Part shown: in pieces, positions 9,794 to 18,169 of the stretch
Numbering within the stretch: position 1 is the stretch's first letter
Layout: the number at the start of each line of letters is the position of its first letter
Assembly: GCF_021117275.1 (NCBI RefSeq)
Contig: NZ_CP088245.1
Location: 409,501 to 473,500 of the forward strand
DNA length: 64,000 nt
Source of the DNA: Metabacillus sp. B2-18
Lineage (GTDB): Bacteria; Bacillota; Bacilli; Bacillales; Bacillaceae
Reading direction: 5' to 3'
Made by a program: the position numbers and the translations under genes
Notes under the pieces: generated by a model
Seen by the model: the letters and a program-made list of their open reading frames with translations, nothing else
What the model was told of the DNA's origin: nothing
Database searches by the model: none

Positions 9794-10087
9794 TTAGTTT
9801 GCTGGCATCTCGACAACGTTAATTAGGTCGTTAAATTTAAGCTTTAATTTTAACTGATCATGTGTTGACATCGGCTTATAGTAGCGTGCTAAATGGTTTG
9901 CCCCCTCATTATTAGCCTCTGTTTCTTGATTCTGTTTTACAGCTGTACTGATGATTCTGTTAAGTAATTCTTTTTTTTCGCCCTTAGAATTATCAGAGAG
10001 CACTTTAAGCTTTGCTTGTAACTTATCGAGACCACTTTCTAACTCTTTTGCTCTACTACCATTAATAATCATTGACAAGTTAACCAT
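9794..10087 (-). CDS. Small hydrophilic protein, first gene of the carbamoyltransferase cassette
   Basis: A 97-aa protein that I do not recognise. It has no Cys, no membrane segment and no signal peptide, and carries a charged helical N-terminal two-thirds (KELESGLDKLQAKLKVL). The C-terminal stretch ends FNDLINVVEMPAN. The frame opens at ATG 10087, but the AAAGGGGAG site lies only about 2 bases away; a TTG at 10078 has better spacing (about 9 bases). It has its own promoter and is followed by a perfect hairpin, then by oxygenase, carbamoyltransferase, exporter and acetyltransferase genes. It could be a precursor peptide (leader plus short C-terminal core), a carrier or a regulator. The precursor idea is inference. 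Confidence 0.6.
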   Translation of the reverse strand: MVNLSMIINGSRAKELESGLDKLQAKLKVLSDNSKGEKKELLNRIISTAVKQNQETEANNEGANHLARYYKPMSTHDQLKLKLKFNDLINVVEMPAN

Positions 10088-10117
10088 CTCCCCTTTGGAA
10101 ATTTTGTTACAATAATA

Positions 10118-10146
10118 TAATACTACTAATTTTTGGATATTACAAA
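10118..10146 (-). promoter_or_regulatory. Sigma-A-type promoter of the carbamoyltransferase cassette
   Basis: On the minus strand TTGTAA (10146-10141) is followed after exactly 17 bases by TATTAT (10123-10118), about 30-40 bases before the first start codon of the 97-aa gene. The match is 4/6 and 5/6 to the sigma-A consensus. Confidence 0.6.
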
Positions 10147-10840
10147 GAATTTTTCCATAATTTTATTTATTTAGTATTTTTAGTTAATGTTTGTAATGTA
10201 TATTTTTATACAGGTTCAATATTTGATGCTTATTAACAAAACTTCTCTTTAAGTAGATACTCTTATAAAATTTAAAAGTTATCTTTTTCAACAATATTTT
10301 TTAAAAATATCTTTTTATGAAGGACTAGTTTTTTTGTTCTTTGTTTTGTTATAAAGACAGATAGGGAAGAAACTCACTATAATTCTTTAAAACCTAGTAA
10401 TTTCTCATATTTTTTAAAAACATGGAAGTATTCATTTCTCCATCGATTTTAAAAAGATTTTAAAAAAGAAAGAATATCGCCTTAAAATAAATAAGCACAT
10501 TTCAAAGTATGAAATGGCCTAATGTTGGAATATCTTTATTGAAATGAATGTCCTGAGTTAACAGTTAAAGTGTAACCTTTACACTCTATATGTTATTAAG
10601 TGGACTTGTCCAATCGGACAGAACGCTGATTGAGCCATAAATAAATTTTTGTTAATCAACAGCTTCTTCTTTTTTATTGACTTTGAACTCTCTATTTGAC
10701 TCTTGCAAACTTTCTTTCTCATAGATTTTCGATCGCCAAAATAGTGCATTAAATCATTAAGTCCCTATTCAATAGTCTTTATCTCTTATGTTGAACAGAT
10801 GTTTAAAAAGTGCATTGTATCTTAAATATCATTATGAAGT
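10147..10840. other. AT-rich non-coding stretch
   Basis: About 700 bases without a convincing gene or a strong hairpin. I looked for a Tn3 terminal repeat that would pair with the one at 14073-14110 and found none, so that end of the second transposon seems to be lost or diverged. Confidence 0.4.
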
Positions 10841-10918
10841 TTAGTATAAATCACCCACGTATCTTCTTCCTACCATCTTGAAACTCTTCGGTTCATCATC
10901 TAGCGAATTTAATAGCAT
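10841..10918 (-). CDS. Possible 25-aa ORF downstream of tnpA2
   Basis: A short frame, MLLNSLDDEPKSFKMVGRRY plus five residues, starts 8 bases after a strong AAAGGAG site that lies just past the tnpA2 stop. It stops early and may be the truncated beginning of a former gene. No function can be assigned. Confidence 0.25.
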   Translation of the reverse strand: MLLNSLDDEPKSFKMVGRRYVGDLY

Positions 10919-10931
10919 TCAGGTCACTCCT

Positions 10932-13900
10932 TTACTTTATTAAAAGTATATTTTTTTCTCTTGCTACAGACACCTCAAACGGAAGTTTAGGAGGTTTACG
11001 GTTTAGATCAATGCGGTATTTTCCAAACCGATTGACATGAGCTGTAACATAGGGGCTTAAATAGGAAATCAGCTCTTCATCATAATCATTTCCGTCTTGC
11101 ATGTAGTCATGGAGAATACGAGACAAAGAGAACACATTATAAAAGATAAGACAATTGGCCACTAAGTGGTTATATTTAATAACCTTACGCTGTTTTTCCC
11201 GGTCATTTTCAGCGATAATCCCTTCACCACCAAAGAATAGCCACTTGGTAAACCCATTAAAAGCTTCACTTTTATTGGTAGCTGCTTGAATCGTTCTTCT
11301 TAGTTCCTCGTCAGCCATATATTTTAATAAAAACATCGTTCGTATTACTCTTCCAAGCTCGCGAAACGCCTGATACAACTTATTCTTTTTGCTGTATGTC
11401 CCTAGTTTATTAAGAATGGTAGAAGGAGTAATTTTACCTGACTGGATCGACATAGCAACTCTAATCATGTCTGGATAATGAGTTTCAATGAGCTCCCAAT
11501 CGATTTCCCCTGAAAAAAGTTCATCAATATGCTCGTAGATTTCTTCATTACAGGGACGGAATAATTTTAAGTCTTTCCAATTCCGTATTCTAGGCATCAG
11601 CTGAATACCTAGTAAAGAGGAAAGTCCAAAAACTGTTGTACTTTGCCCTTGAGTATCTGAATGAAGAATTTCAGGTTGAATTTCGGCTTTATCATTCATC
11701 AAAATGTCTAAAATATGTATCCCTTCCCATACGCCACAAGGAATAAAATTGCTGAATAAAGCAATATAGGTATCCGAAACATGATAATATCCAATCCCAC
11801 CATATCCACCATAACGAATATGATTTTCGGATAAAAGATTCTGCTCATATAAATCCCATTTCGTTCCGTCAGCTGAAGCTCTTTTCCCATCGCCCCAATG
11901 TTTTGGAAGATCAAATTGGTTATAGGTATTTATAATATATTGAATCGCTTTGTCTAAATTTTCAATGGTCACATGACGTTGATTAATCCAAGCTATTTGT
12001 TTTCGGTCTAAACTTCCTATTGATCGGGCAGTTTGAGTTGGTCCTAAATTACATCCATAGCAAAAGGCATTCGTTATGTATCGTTCAACTGCGTTGTCTA
12101 ATTTCGCCTCATGCCCTGAAATAGGACCAAAAAAACGAGTCCAATTTAACCAGTATTCGGTATCAGCAAGCATATCCAGTACATTAATGGGCTCTAAATT
12201 TCCAGCTATATATTCTTCAAGTTTCTTTAAACCAGGAGGGATTTTTTTCTTCTTTAACTGTCCAATCACCACTTCACCGTTTTCAATCCGCACTTGTTCA
12301 TTTCGAGGAAAGGATTGATCTGTTTGGCTCGTGATTTGTTTAAAATCTTGCTGTGTCTTTCTAACGAAATCGACTCCGGAAATAGGCAAATTCACATGCT
12401 TGCAAAAATCAGCTAAATTCTTTTCATAGTCCTCCCATGTAATGAGTTGCTTTCGATAGTCTGCATATTTTTCGCTTCCTTCTATATATAGGTCACTTGC
12501 CTTAAGCTCTAACATAATCTGCGAAAGGACACATACTTCAAAGTGTCGGCGATTGATTTCATCAGGCATTTTTTCTTTCTTCTTTTTAGGACTGATCCAA
12601 CGCCACCAGGAATCTGGTACCCAAGACAGATCTAACAAAGGAGTAATTTCCCAATCCTTTCGCCACTTTCCGTTCTTTTCGATGTGAACGACTGGTATGA
12701 ATTCCTTTTTTGTATATTGATGTGTAAGGAGAAAAGAAATCGCCTCTTCCAGTGCTTTATCTTGTGTAGTTGAACGGAGTGGAACGGATTTAAGAATTTT
12801 AAACAATGTAGCACGATGACTTTTATAAAATTGCCATAAGAATAAATAGTAGTTGTCTCCACTAAAAGCTAAATGGTTTTCGCAATCTTGTATAACCTGT
12901 GCTTCTTGTTCTTTGAGTACCTTTTGCATGGCCTGAATTCTTTCTTCAGGATTCCCTTCAGTTTGATAAGCAAGCAGTAATTCATGGAAAGTTGATATTA
13001 ACGAATCCGTGCGTTTTTGCGTCTTTTCTTTATGATCTTTTAAACGTTGACGGCCTTTTTTATGAATGCTCATCATTCTTTTAATGAGCATTTCTCCAAT
13101 ATCATCTAAAATTTTAGACAATTGCATAGATACAAAGGCAAGTGTAAGCGCATATCTTTTTTTAGATTCCATTTCTAACATACGAAAAGCGCCCAACGTT
13201 TTGGCTTCAGCTGCCATTTGTTTCACTTTGATGTAAGGAACGTCCTGAAGCAAATCGGTAGGAATTTGATGGTTTATTAACCAATTACGGCGTACAATTA
13301 AATCGTTTAGATGTGATAAAGTGGCTCTTTTCGCGTCCTCTTTTATTTCATTCCAAGGACTGTAGGTAGCGCCTTCAGGTATCTGAAAAAGTTGATCTAT
13401 GTTCTTTTTTTGTTCATCATTTAGTGCATGGTCTATCTGATGATAGATGGCACGATATGATTTATTTCGAACATCGTTTGCTGCATCTTTTAAGGTATTA
13501 TAAACAGGTAATTCGTATCGTTGTCGTATTAATTCTTCAATTGCAGCATTGACTAAGTCGGCAGGATCATCTTTGCTAAATGCTAATTTATTCATTGTAT
13601 TGGTTAAAATATGATGGGCCTCATGATCAAATGGTCGAAGCTGAAGATAATCCCGAACAAAGCGAAAATGGCGTTTAGCAGTTCTCGTTTCACTGTACGT
13701 TTTCCACTCTTCTTTGGTAGGCAAAGGCAAGTGTGCCTTTTTCGCAATATGTATAACAATCGCTTCTGGAACTTCAACAATATGTATAAAAAACCCAAGC
13801 TTCTGTACGGTTTTGGTTAAAACAAGTAATGCTAATTGTTGTAAGGTACCTTTAGACTTAGCTTCTGCCCATTCTATTTCATTTATTTTTGGTGTATATA

Positions 13901-13970
13901 CTTCTTCCAAGTCTTTCTCTGTCAGATTACTCTTAAACCTGGGGTAAATGGTATCCTGAATACTTGGCAA
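10932..13970 (-). CDS. tnpA: Tn3-family transposase, intact (tnpA2)
   Basis: A 1012-aa replicative DDE transposase, full length for the family. The N-terminal region (about 1-600) matches DUF4158 and the DNA-binding part. The catalytic domain shows WGDGKRASADGTKWD (first Asp), HSDTQGQS (second Asp) and KSEAFNGFTKWLFFGG (Glu). It diverges clearly from tnpA1 and belongs to another Tn3 branch. Its 5' end faces a GGGGTACGG-type repeat (14073-14110) that abuts merA, so this element jumped into a mer determinant. The repeat expected near its 3' end is not visible. It could still act on related ends in the element. Confidence 0.9.
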   Translation of the reverse strand: MPSIQDTIYPRFKSNLTEKDLEEVYTPKINEIEWAEAKSKGTLQQLALLVLTKTVQKLGFFIHIVEVPEAIVIHIAKKAHLPLPTKEEWKTYSETRTAKRHFRFVRDYLQLRPFDHEAHHILTNTMNKLAFSKDDPADLVNAAIEELIRQRYELPVYNTLKDAANDVRNKSYRAIYHQIDHALNDEQKKNIDQLFQIPEGATYSPWNEIKEDAKRATLSHLNDLIVRRNWLINHQIPTDLLQDVPYIKVKQMAAEAKTLGAFRMLEMESKKRYALTLAFVSMQLSKILDDIGEMLIKRMMSIHKKGRQRLKDHKEKTQKRTDSLISTFHELLLAYQTEGNPEERIQAMQKVLKEQEAQVIQDCENHLAFSGDNYYLFLWQFYKSHRATLFKILKSVPLRSTTQDKALEEAISFLLTHQYTKKEFIPVVHIEKNGKWRKDWEITPLLDLSWVPDSWWRWISPKKKKEKMPDEINRRHFEVCVLSQIMLELKASDLYIEGSEKYADYRKQLITWEDYEKNLADFCKHVNLPISGVDFVRKTQQDFKQITSQTDQSFPRNEQVRIENGEVVIGQLKKKKIPPGLKKLEEYIAGNLEPINVLDMLADTEYWLNWTRFFGPISGHEAKLDNAVERYITNAFCYGCNLGPTQTARSIGSLDRKQIAWINQRHVTIENLDKAIQYIINTYNQFDLPKHWGDGKRASADGTKWDLYEQNLLSENHIRYGGYGGIGYYHVSDTYIALFSNFIPCGVWEGIHILDILMNDKAEIQPEILHSDTQGQSTTVFGLSSLLGIQLMPRIRNWKDLKLFRPCNEEIYEHIDELFSGEIDWELIETHYPDMIRVAMSIQSGKITPSTILNKLGTYSKKNKLYQAFRELGRVIRTMFLLKYMADEELRRTIQAATNKSEAFNGFTKWLFFGGEGIIAENDREKQRKVIKYNHLVANCLIFYNVFSLSRILHDYMQDGNDYDEELISYLSPYVTAHVNRFGKYRIDLNRKPPKLPFEVSVAREKNILLIK

Positions 13971-14027
13971 TTTCTATCCCTTCTTTATCTAATAATTTCT
14001 ACAATTCTATATTTATAATAAAATAAA

Positions 14028-14048
14028 AACCTATCATTTTGATAGGTT
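14028..14048. repeat. Short palindrome upstream of tnpA2
   Basis: AACCTATCA and TGATAGGTT are separated by three T residues, about 60 bp upstream of the tnpA2 start. It may be an operator or a small hairpin; role unknown. Confidence 0.3.
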
Positions 14049-14072
14049 CGGTCGCTAATACCATATTTTCCC

Positions 14073-14110
14073 ACAATGGCCCCTCAATCTGCGAATCGTT
14101 TCCGTACCCC
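14073..14110 (-). repeat. Tn3-type terminal repeat abutting merA
   Basis: Read inward on the minus strand it starts GGGGTACGGAAACGATTCGC, a Tn3-like G-rich tip. It ends exactly where merA coding sequence resumes (14111). It differs from the 1851/28468 repeats, matching the idea that tnpA2 belongs to a separate transposon. Its partner was not found. Confidence 0.6.
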
Positions 14111-15263
14111 TAGTAAAGCAAAAAGATGAGTTAGTCAGCGAACTTCGGAATCAAAAATATGTCAATTTAATTGATGAATATGGCTTTGATTTAATTGAAG
14201 GTGAAGCAAAATTTGTTGATGAAAATACAGTTGAAGTTAATGGGAAGAAACTTTCTGCAAAGCGTTTTTTAATTGCAACGGGTGCTTCTCCTTCTTTACC
14301 GCCGATTTCAGGACTTGAAGAAGTGGATTATCTAACAAGTACAACACTACTTGAATTAAAAAAGGTGCCAAAGCGATTAACGGTTATTGGTTCGGGATAT
14401 ATCGGAATGGAACTTGGGCAATTGTTTCATAATTTAGGTTCAGAAGTAACACTTATGCAAAGAAGTGAGCGACTTTTAAAAGAATATGATCCCGAAATTT
14501 CAGAAGCCGTAGAAAAAGCGTTAATTGAACAAGGGATTAACCTTGTCAAAGGGGCAGCTTTTGAGCGTGTAGAACAAGATGGAGAGATAAAAAAGGTTCA
14601 TGTAACAGTAGATGGTAAGAAAAAAGTGGTGGAATCAGAGCAGTTACTTGTTGCAACAGGAAGAAAACCAAATACAGATGCTTTGAATTTAAGTGCCGCA
14701 GGGGTTGAAGTTGGAAAACGAAAAGAAATCCTGATAAATGACTACGCTAGGACAAGTAATGAAAAGATTTATGCAGCAGGCGATGTAACATTAGGACCTC
14801 AATTCGTTTATGTAGCAGCATCTGAAGGTGGAATTGTTGCCGATAATGCGATTGGCGGATTAAATAAAAAATTAGATTTATCCGTTGTTCCTGGCGTAAC
14901 TTTTACAAATCCTTCGATTGCAACGGTTGGTTTAACAGAAGAACAAGCAAAAGAAAAAGGCTATGAAGTAAAAAATCTGTATTGCCTTTAGATGCAGTTC
15001 CAAGAGCAATAGTAAACCGTGAAACAACAGGCGTTTTTAAGCTTGTTGCCGATGCAAAAACTTTAAAAGTACTAGGGGTTCATATCGTATCTGAAAATGC
15101 AGGAGATGTGATATATGCGGCGACATTAGCCGTTAAGTTTGGATTAACAGTCGAGAATTTAAAAGACAGCCTTGCACCATATTTAACAATGGCAGAAGGA
15201 TTAAAATTAGCTGCTCTTACCTTTGATAAAGATGTTTCGAAATTATCTTGTTGTGCAGGATGA
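14111..15263 (+). pseudogene. merA: Mercuric reductase remnant (5'-truncated and frameshifted)
   Basis: The C-terminal 60% of a MerA flavoprotein, which reduces Hg(II) with NADPH. The coding frame resumes at 14113 with [18 protein letters not shown], followed by [11 protein letters not shown], the NADPH-binding [30 protein letters not shown] and the C-terminal metal-binding SCCAG. The N-terminal region with the redox-active CxxxxC is missing, replaced by the transposon end at 14110. At about 14977 one base is missing: the frame reads [12 protein letters not shown] where [15 protein letters not shown] is expected, and continues to 15263. It resembles Bacillus mer transposon MerA. Non-functional. 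Confidence 0.9.
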
Positions 15264-15270
15264 TGGAAGA

Positions 15271-15294
15271 GGTTCCCAATAGGGAGCCTTTTTA
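15271..15294 (+). terminator. Terminator after merA
   Basis: GGTTCCC-aata-GGGAGCC followed by TTTTT, immediately downstream of the merA stop. Confidence 0.75.
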
Positions 15295-15511
15295 AGTCTG
15301 GGGAAAAAGTTAAAGAAAATGACTCTAGTTATTACGTAGTACAAAAATACTGTTCAACAAAAAAATATATTCAACAAAACCAGCTAATAGTTGTCAACAT
15401 TTTTCAATAAAAAAATTAAAATAATGATGATATACTAAAAATGAGTATGCTAAATAGCCTTCCTTATCTTAGTATTTGGAAGGTTTTGTTTTATTTTGAT
15501 AAATATAGTCT

Positions 15512-16749
15512 CTAAGCTAATTCTTGGAAAGTAGTTTTGTTCTTTAAAAGTGCGTAAATCAAGTGTAAAAGCTTATTAACACAAGCGATAATTGCTACTC
15601 TATAGGGTTTACCTTCATTGCGTTTTTTATCGTAAAACTCTCTTAATTTTCTATTCCTAGGAATAACAGTGTCACTCGTCTTTTGCTTTCGGGCATCTCG
15701 AATTCCACAGTATACAGCCATAAATAATGCTTGCCTTAGCCTTCTGGATCCTCTTTTCGTTATCCGATTTTGGGTTGCCGTAAATCGTCCAGAAGAGTAA
15801 ACGCTTGGATCAACTCCTGCAAAGGCAACTAATTTTTTAGGGTGATTAAACCGATCTATTTCTCCAATTTCGGATATGATTGTTGCCGCAATCTTTCCTC
15901 CGATACCAGGGATAGACTGGATAATCTTATATTCTTCCATTTCTTTAGCGAGGGCATCTATTTCTGCTTCAAGTTGTGATAGGTGCTCTTGGTATTGAAG
16001 AACAATGGTAATTAACATCTTTAAGTTAAAAATAAGGCTTTCATACAAGTTGCTTTGAAATGGATTTCGTAATGCTGCCTCAATAAGCTTTTGTGCTTTT
16101 TCTTTTGCCCACTTTTCAGAACGTCTTGTACATAACGATACAATCTTTTCGGTTAAAACAGATTCTGTAGTTTTTAGTACATGTTCAGAAGTAGGGAACA
16201 AGGAAAGAGTCTGTAAAGATACTTTCGAATATAAATCACCAAAGACCCCTCTATACTCAGGAAATACCTGATCTAGTACTGTTAGAAGCTGTATCTTGGT
16301 TTGAGAAGAGATACTTGAAATGGTCTCTTGTTGCCTTGTAAGATTACGAAGGTTTAAGAGTTGGATACCTCTTTTCTTATACGGTTCAATTTCTTCTTTA
16401 TAGAATAATTCACATAAAAGATAGGCATCGACAGCGTCTGTTTTAACCTTTCTTAAACTTGCACTCCTTGCTCGATAAGAGATTAGGGGATTCACAATAA
16501 TATAAATAATTGATGTTCCTCCAAAAATTGAATGACTGGAGATTGATAATGTCCTGTCGATTCTAAGATAACCGAAGGTTGTTTACCAGCAGCTACTTTT
16601 TCAACCTCTTTTAAGAATACTAATAGACCCTCGAAACCATCCACTGTATGTTTTACACTAAAGCTTTTACGAAAAGGTTGTCCCTTATCCAAGAATGCTT
16701 GTACCTGACTTTCTCCTTTCGAAACATCCAGACCTATTACTGGATTCAT
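15512..16749 (-). pseudogene. IS110-family transposase, frameshifted
   Basis: DEDD recombinase of IS110 type, about 412 aa in total. The start is ATG 16749 after GGAGGAG. The N-terminal RuvC-like domain shows GLDVSKGE (Asp), ILESTGHY (Glu) and KVKTDAVDAYLL (Asp/Asp). The C-terminal transposase_20 domain shows SIPGIGGKIAATIISEIG and DPSVYSSGRF. At about 16497 the frame breaks: EEHQLFILL-stop, where the next frame continues NPLISYRARSASLRK. One base appears lost. All catalytic motifs are otherwise present, so the lesion is recent or a sequence error. Confidence 0.85.
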
Positions 16750-16752
16750 CAA

Positions 16753-16998
16753 TCATCTCCTCCTTAGAATTTAAGATTAGTCGGTTGTCCCTAGAGCTGC
16801 TTGTACTGTCATAGGTTCGCTTGTTAAACGGGATCCATGTCCCAACCAGCCTGAAACATGATTATACAAGTAGGGAGTGAACAGTTTTGCTGACGGGATC
16901 CATGTCCCACAAGCGCTTCGTTCTACTCCGACTACCGCTATAATAAAACTAAATAAAAAAAGTTCAACCAGTAAAATCTGGTTAAACTTATATTACGA
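16753..16998 (-). ncRNA. Candidate IS110 bridge-RNA region
   Basis: This is the 246-bp non-coding end upstream of the transposase start. It contains two copies of a 17-base motif, ACGGGATCCATGTCCCA, at about 16827 and 16892; each can fold as a GGGA...TCCC stem-loop. IS110 elements are known to express a bridge RNA with two loops from a non-coding end. The decayed second copy of the IS keeps a related region at about 28100-28260. The assignment is inferred from position and paired hairpins; loop-to-target complementarity was not tested. Confidence 0.4.
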
Positions 16999-17081
16999 TC
17001 AGGCGCTTTAATTGAGAAATGAAAAAAGCCTAATTTCTTCACAGTTAATTGAGAAATTAGGCTTTTTAATATTGAAATTTC

Positions 17082-17118
17082 CTTAACGTTGTAAATCCGC
17101 ATTTTCCTGACGCTACCC
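17082..17118 (-). repeat. Internal Tn3 right-end repeat
   Basis: 37 of 38 bases of the same repeat type as the right end at 28420; the outermost base is replaced. The 60 bp before it (ATTAGGCTTTTTAATATTGA and following) also match the true right end, so this is a second copy of that transposon end. Confidence 0.8.
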
Positions 17119-17155
17119 GGGTCTCGCCAACATTTCGGAAATTTTGTACGGTAAG
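17119..17155 (+). repeat. Tn3-type repeat of another subfamily
   Basis: It starts GGGTCTCGCCAACATTTCGG and ends GTACGGTAAG. It resembles the Tn4430-type terminal repeat from memory. It directly abuts the previous repeat tip to tip, as if one transposon inserted at the very end of another. Confidence 0.55.
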
Positions 17156-17250
17156 CAGATAAAACTATAAAAATTGCCTATTATGTGTACGTTAAGACCC
17201 TAATCTATTGAGATACTCTTGATAATCATTGATATAAAGGTGTTTTTCCC

Positions 17251-17288
17251 CTTATCGTTGTAAATCCGCATAATCTTGACGCTACCCC
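17251..17288 (-). repeat. Third Tn3 terminal repeat in the cluster
   Basis: A 38-bp repeat; read on the minus strand it starts GGGGTAGCGTCAAG and ends ACAACGATAAG. It is close to the 1851/28468 type but with several differences, so it comes from a related, older element. It cuts into the HTH gene that follows. Confidence 0.75.
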
Positions 17289-17458
17289 TTATAGGAGTTG
17301 ATGAAGCTTCTAAACTTTGGGGGCTTTCTCCTGGAACAATAAAAAATTATTGTGCAGATGGGAAAATTATTTCTAAAAAAATCGGTAAAACGTGGGTTAT
17401 TTATAGAAAACAAGATAATCCAAGTAAATTAAAGAAATTTAATGACAGATGTCATTAA
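17289..17458 (+). pseudogene. Small HTH DNA-binding protein, 5' end replaced by a Tn3 end
   Basis: About 55 residues reading GVDEASKLWGLSPGTIKNY, CADGKIISKKIGKTWVIYR, then a basic tail to NDRCH. This is an excisionase/MerR-like winged HTH of the kind found on plasmids and integrative elements. The only available start (TTG 17276) is inside the terminal repeat and lacks a ribosome binding site, so the native first residues appear lost. The stop at 17458 is followed by a hairpin-rich stretch typical of transfer regions. Probably a relic. Confidence 0.5.
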
Positions 17459-17460
17459 TC

Positions 17461-17935
17461 GTGTCACTGGCTAACGCTGCACTCCTAAAAAAGGAATAAG
17501 AAATCAAGGGCAATTTCAAACAGGTATCGAACCTGTTTGAAATTGCGTGAATTAAGCTTCGCACTAATTCACTAAGCCCTAGTCAATCCCCTGTTCAAAA
17601 TAACAGGGAATGACTAGGGCTTTTCTTTTTGGTGTAGTGGATTTCTTTCTTTGTTCTCCTCAGTGTAACTTTTCGCTCATTACAGTGTGAAGGGCTAGCG
17701 TGGCTCGAAAGAAATTTGAACGGCTAGGCTAAGCAAGACTAAGTTTGCACACTACGCAAACTAACTCTCGCTAAGTCATTGGGCCGATCTAAATTTCTAA
17801 CGCCATGTTGCGTATAGCATGCAACATGGCTACTCGCCACTGGCAAGTGCGCTACTTCGCAAGCGCACCCTTCACACCGTTTTCGCTACAAGTTGTGGTT
17901 CAGCCGAACAAAAAATAAAACTTGGAGGGAATATC
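17461..17935. other. Hairpin-rich non-coding region (transfer or single-strand-origin-like)
   Basis: Four strong hairpins lie within 400 bp: 17510-17546 (15-bp perfect stem GCAATTTCAAACAGG); 17575-17622 (AGCCCTAGTCA, then T-rich, a likely terminator); 17802-17830 (GCCATGTTGC/GCAACATGGC perfect); and 17847-17868 (GTGCGCT/AGCGCAC). GC content is higher than in the neighbours. Such clusters mark single-strand origins or oriT of conjugative elements such as Tn916-like ICEs. Function is inferred; no nick site was identified. Confidence 0.45.
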
Positions 17936-18109
17936 ATGACCATTTCAATTATCTTATCAATCATTCTTTTAGGCGCAGCGTTCGTTTTATTTTTCTATAC
18001 AGCTGACAAGTATACAGCCAGCTTGATTAAAACTATAGCGTTAGTAATTTATGGCGTTGTCGCAATTGGTGCTTTAGTAAATATCATTGTTCAAGCTCTT
18101 TCATTTTAA
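17936..18109 (+). CDS. Small two-helix membrane protein of integrative-element type
   Basis: A 57-aa protein starting MTISIILSIILLGAAFVLFF, with a second hydrophobic segment TIALVIYGVVAIGALVNIIV, so two TM helices with a short polar loop (YTADKYTASL). The ATG is 6 bases after TTGGAGGG. It follows the hairpin-rich region and precedes another truncated frame, as small membrane proteins do in conjugative-element modules. No function can be assigned. A longer frame from 17819 runs through the hairpins and is rejected. Confidence 0.6.
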   Translation: MTISIILSIILLGAAFVLFFYTADKYTASLIKTIALVIYGVVAIGALVNIIVQALSF

Positions 18110-18169
18110 GTACATAGGGGAAGGTTAACCTTCCCTTTTCTTATTTAAATAAATTTTGGAGGATTAAAT

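Larger units (their letters stand above)
15378..16998 (-). mobile_element. IS110-family insertion sequence
   Basis: About 1.62 kb. The boundaries come from comparison with the matching transposon end at 28340-28420: there the sequence runs uninterrupted through TTCAACAA|TCAGGCGC (28373/28374), while here the two halves are separated by the IS. The element carries an IS110 transposase on the minus strand and about 250 bp of non-coding DNA upstream of it. As usual for IS110 there is no obvious terminal inverted repeat. Exact ends may shift by a few bases because of small repeats at the junction. Confidence 0.75.

Noticed and set aside
10147-10930. Second terminal repeat for the tnpA2 transposon
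   Set aside because: No GGGGTACGG-like sequence in inverted orientation was found near the 3' end of tnpA2.
17819-18109. 96-aa frame including the hairpin region
   Set aside because: The first 39 codons read through perfect hairpins. The ATG at 17936 has a strong ribosome binding site and begins a clean two-helix protein.
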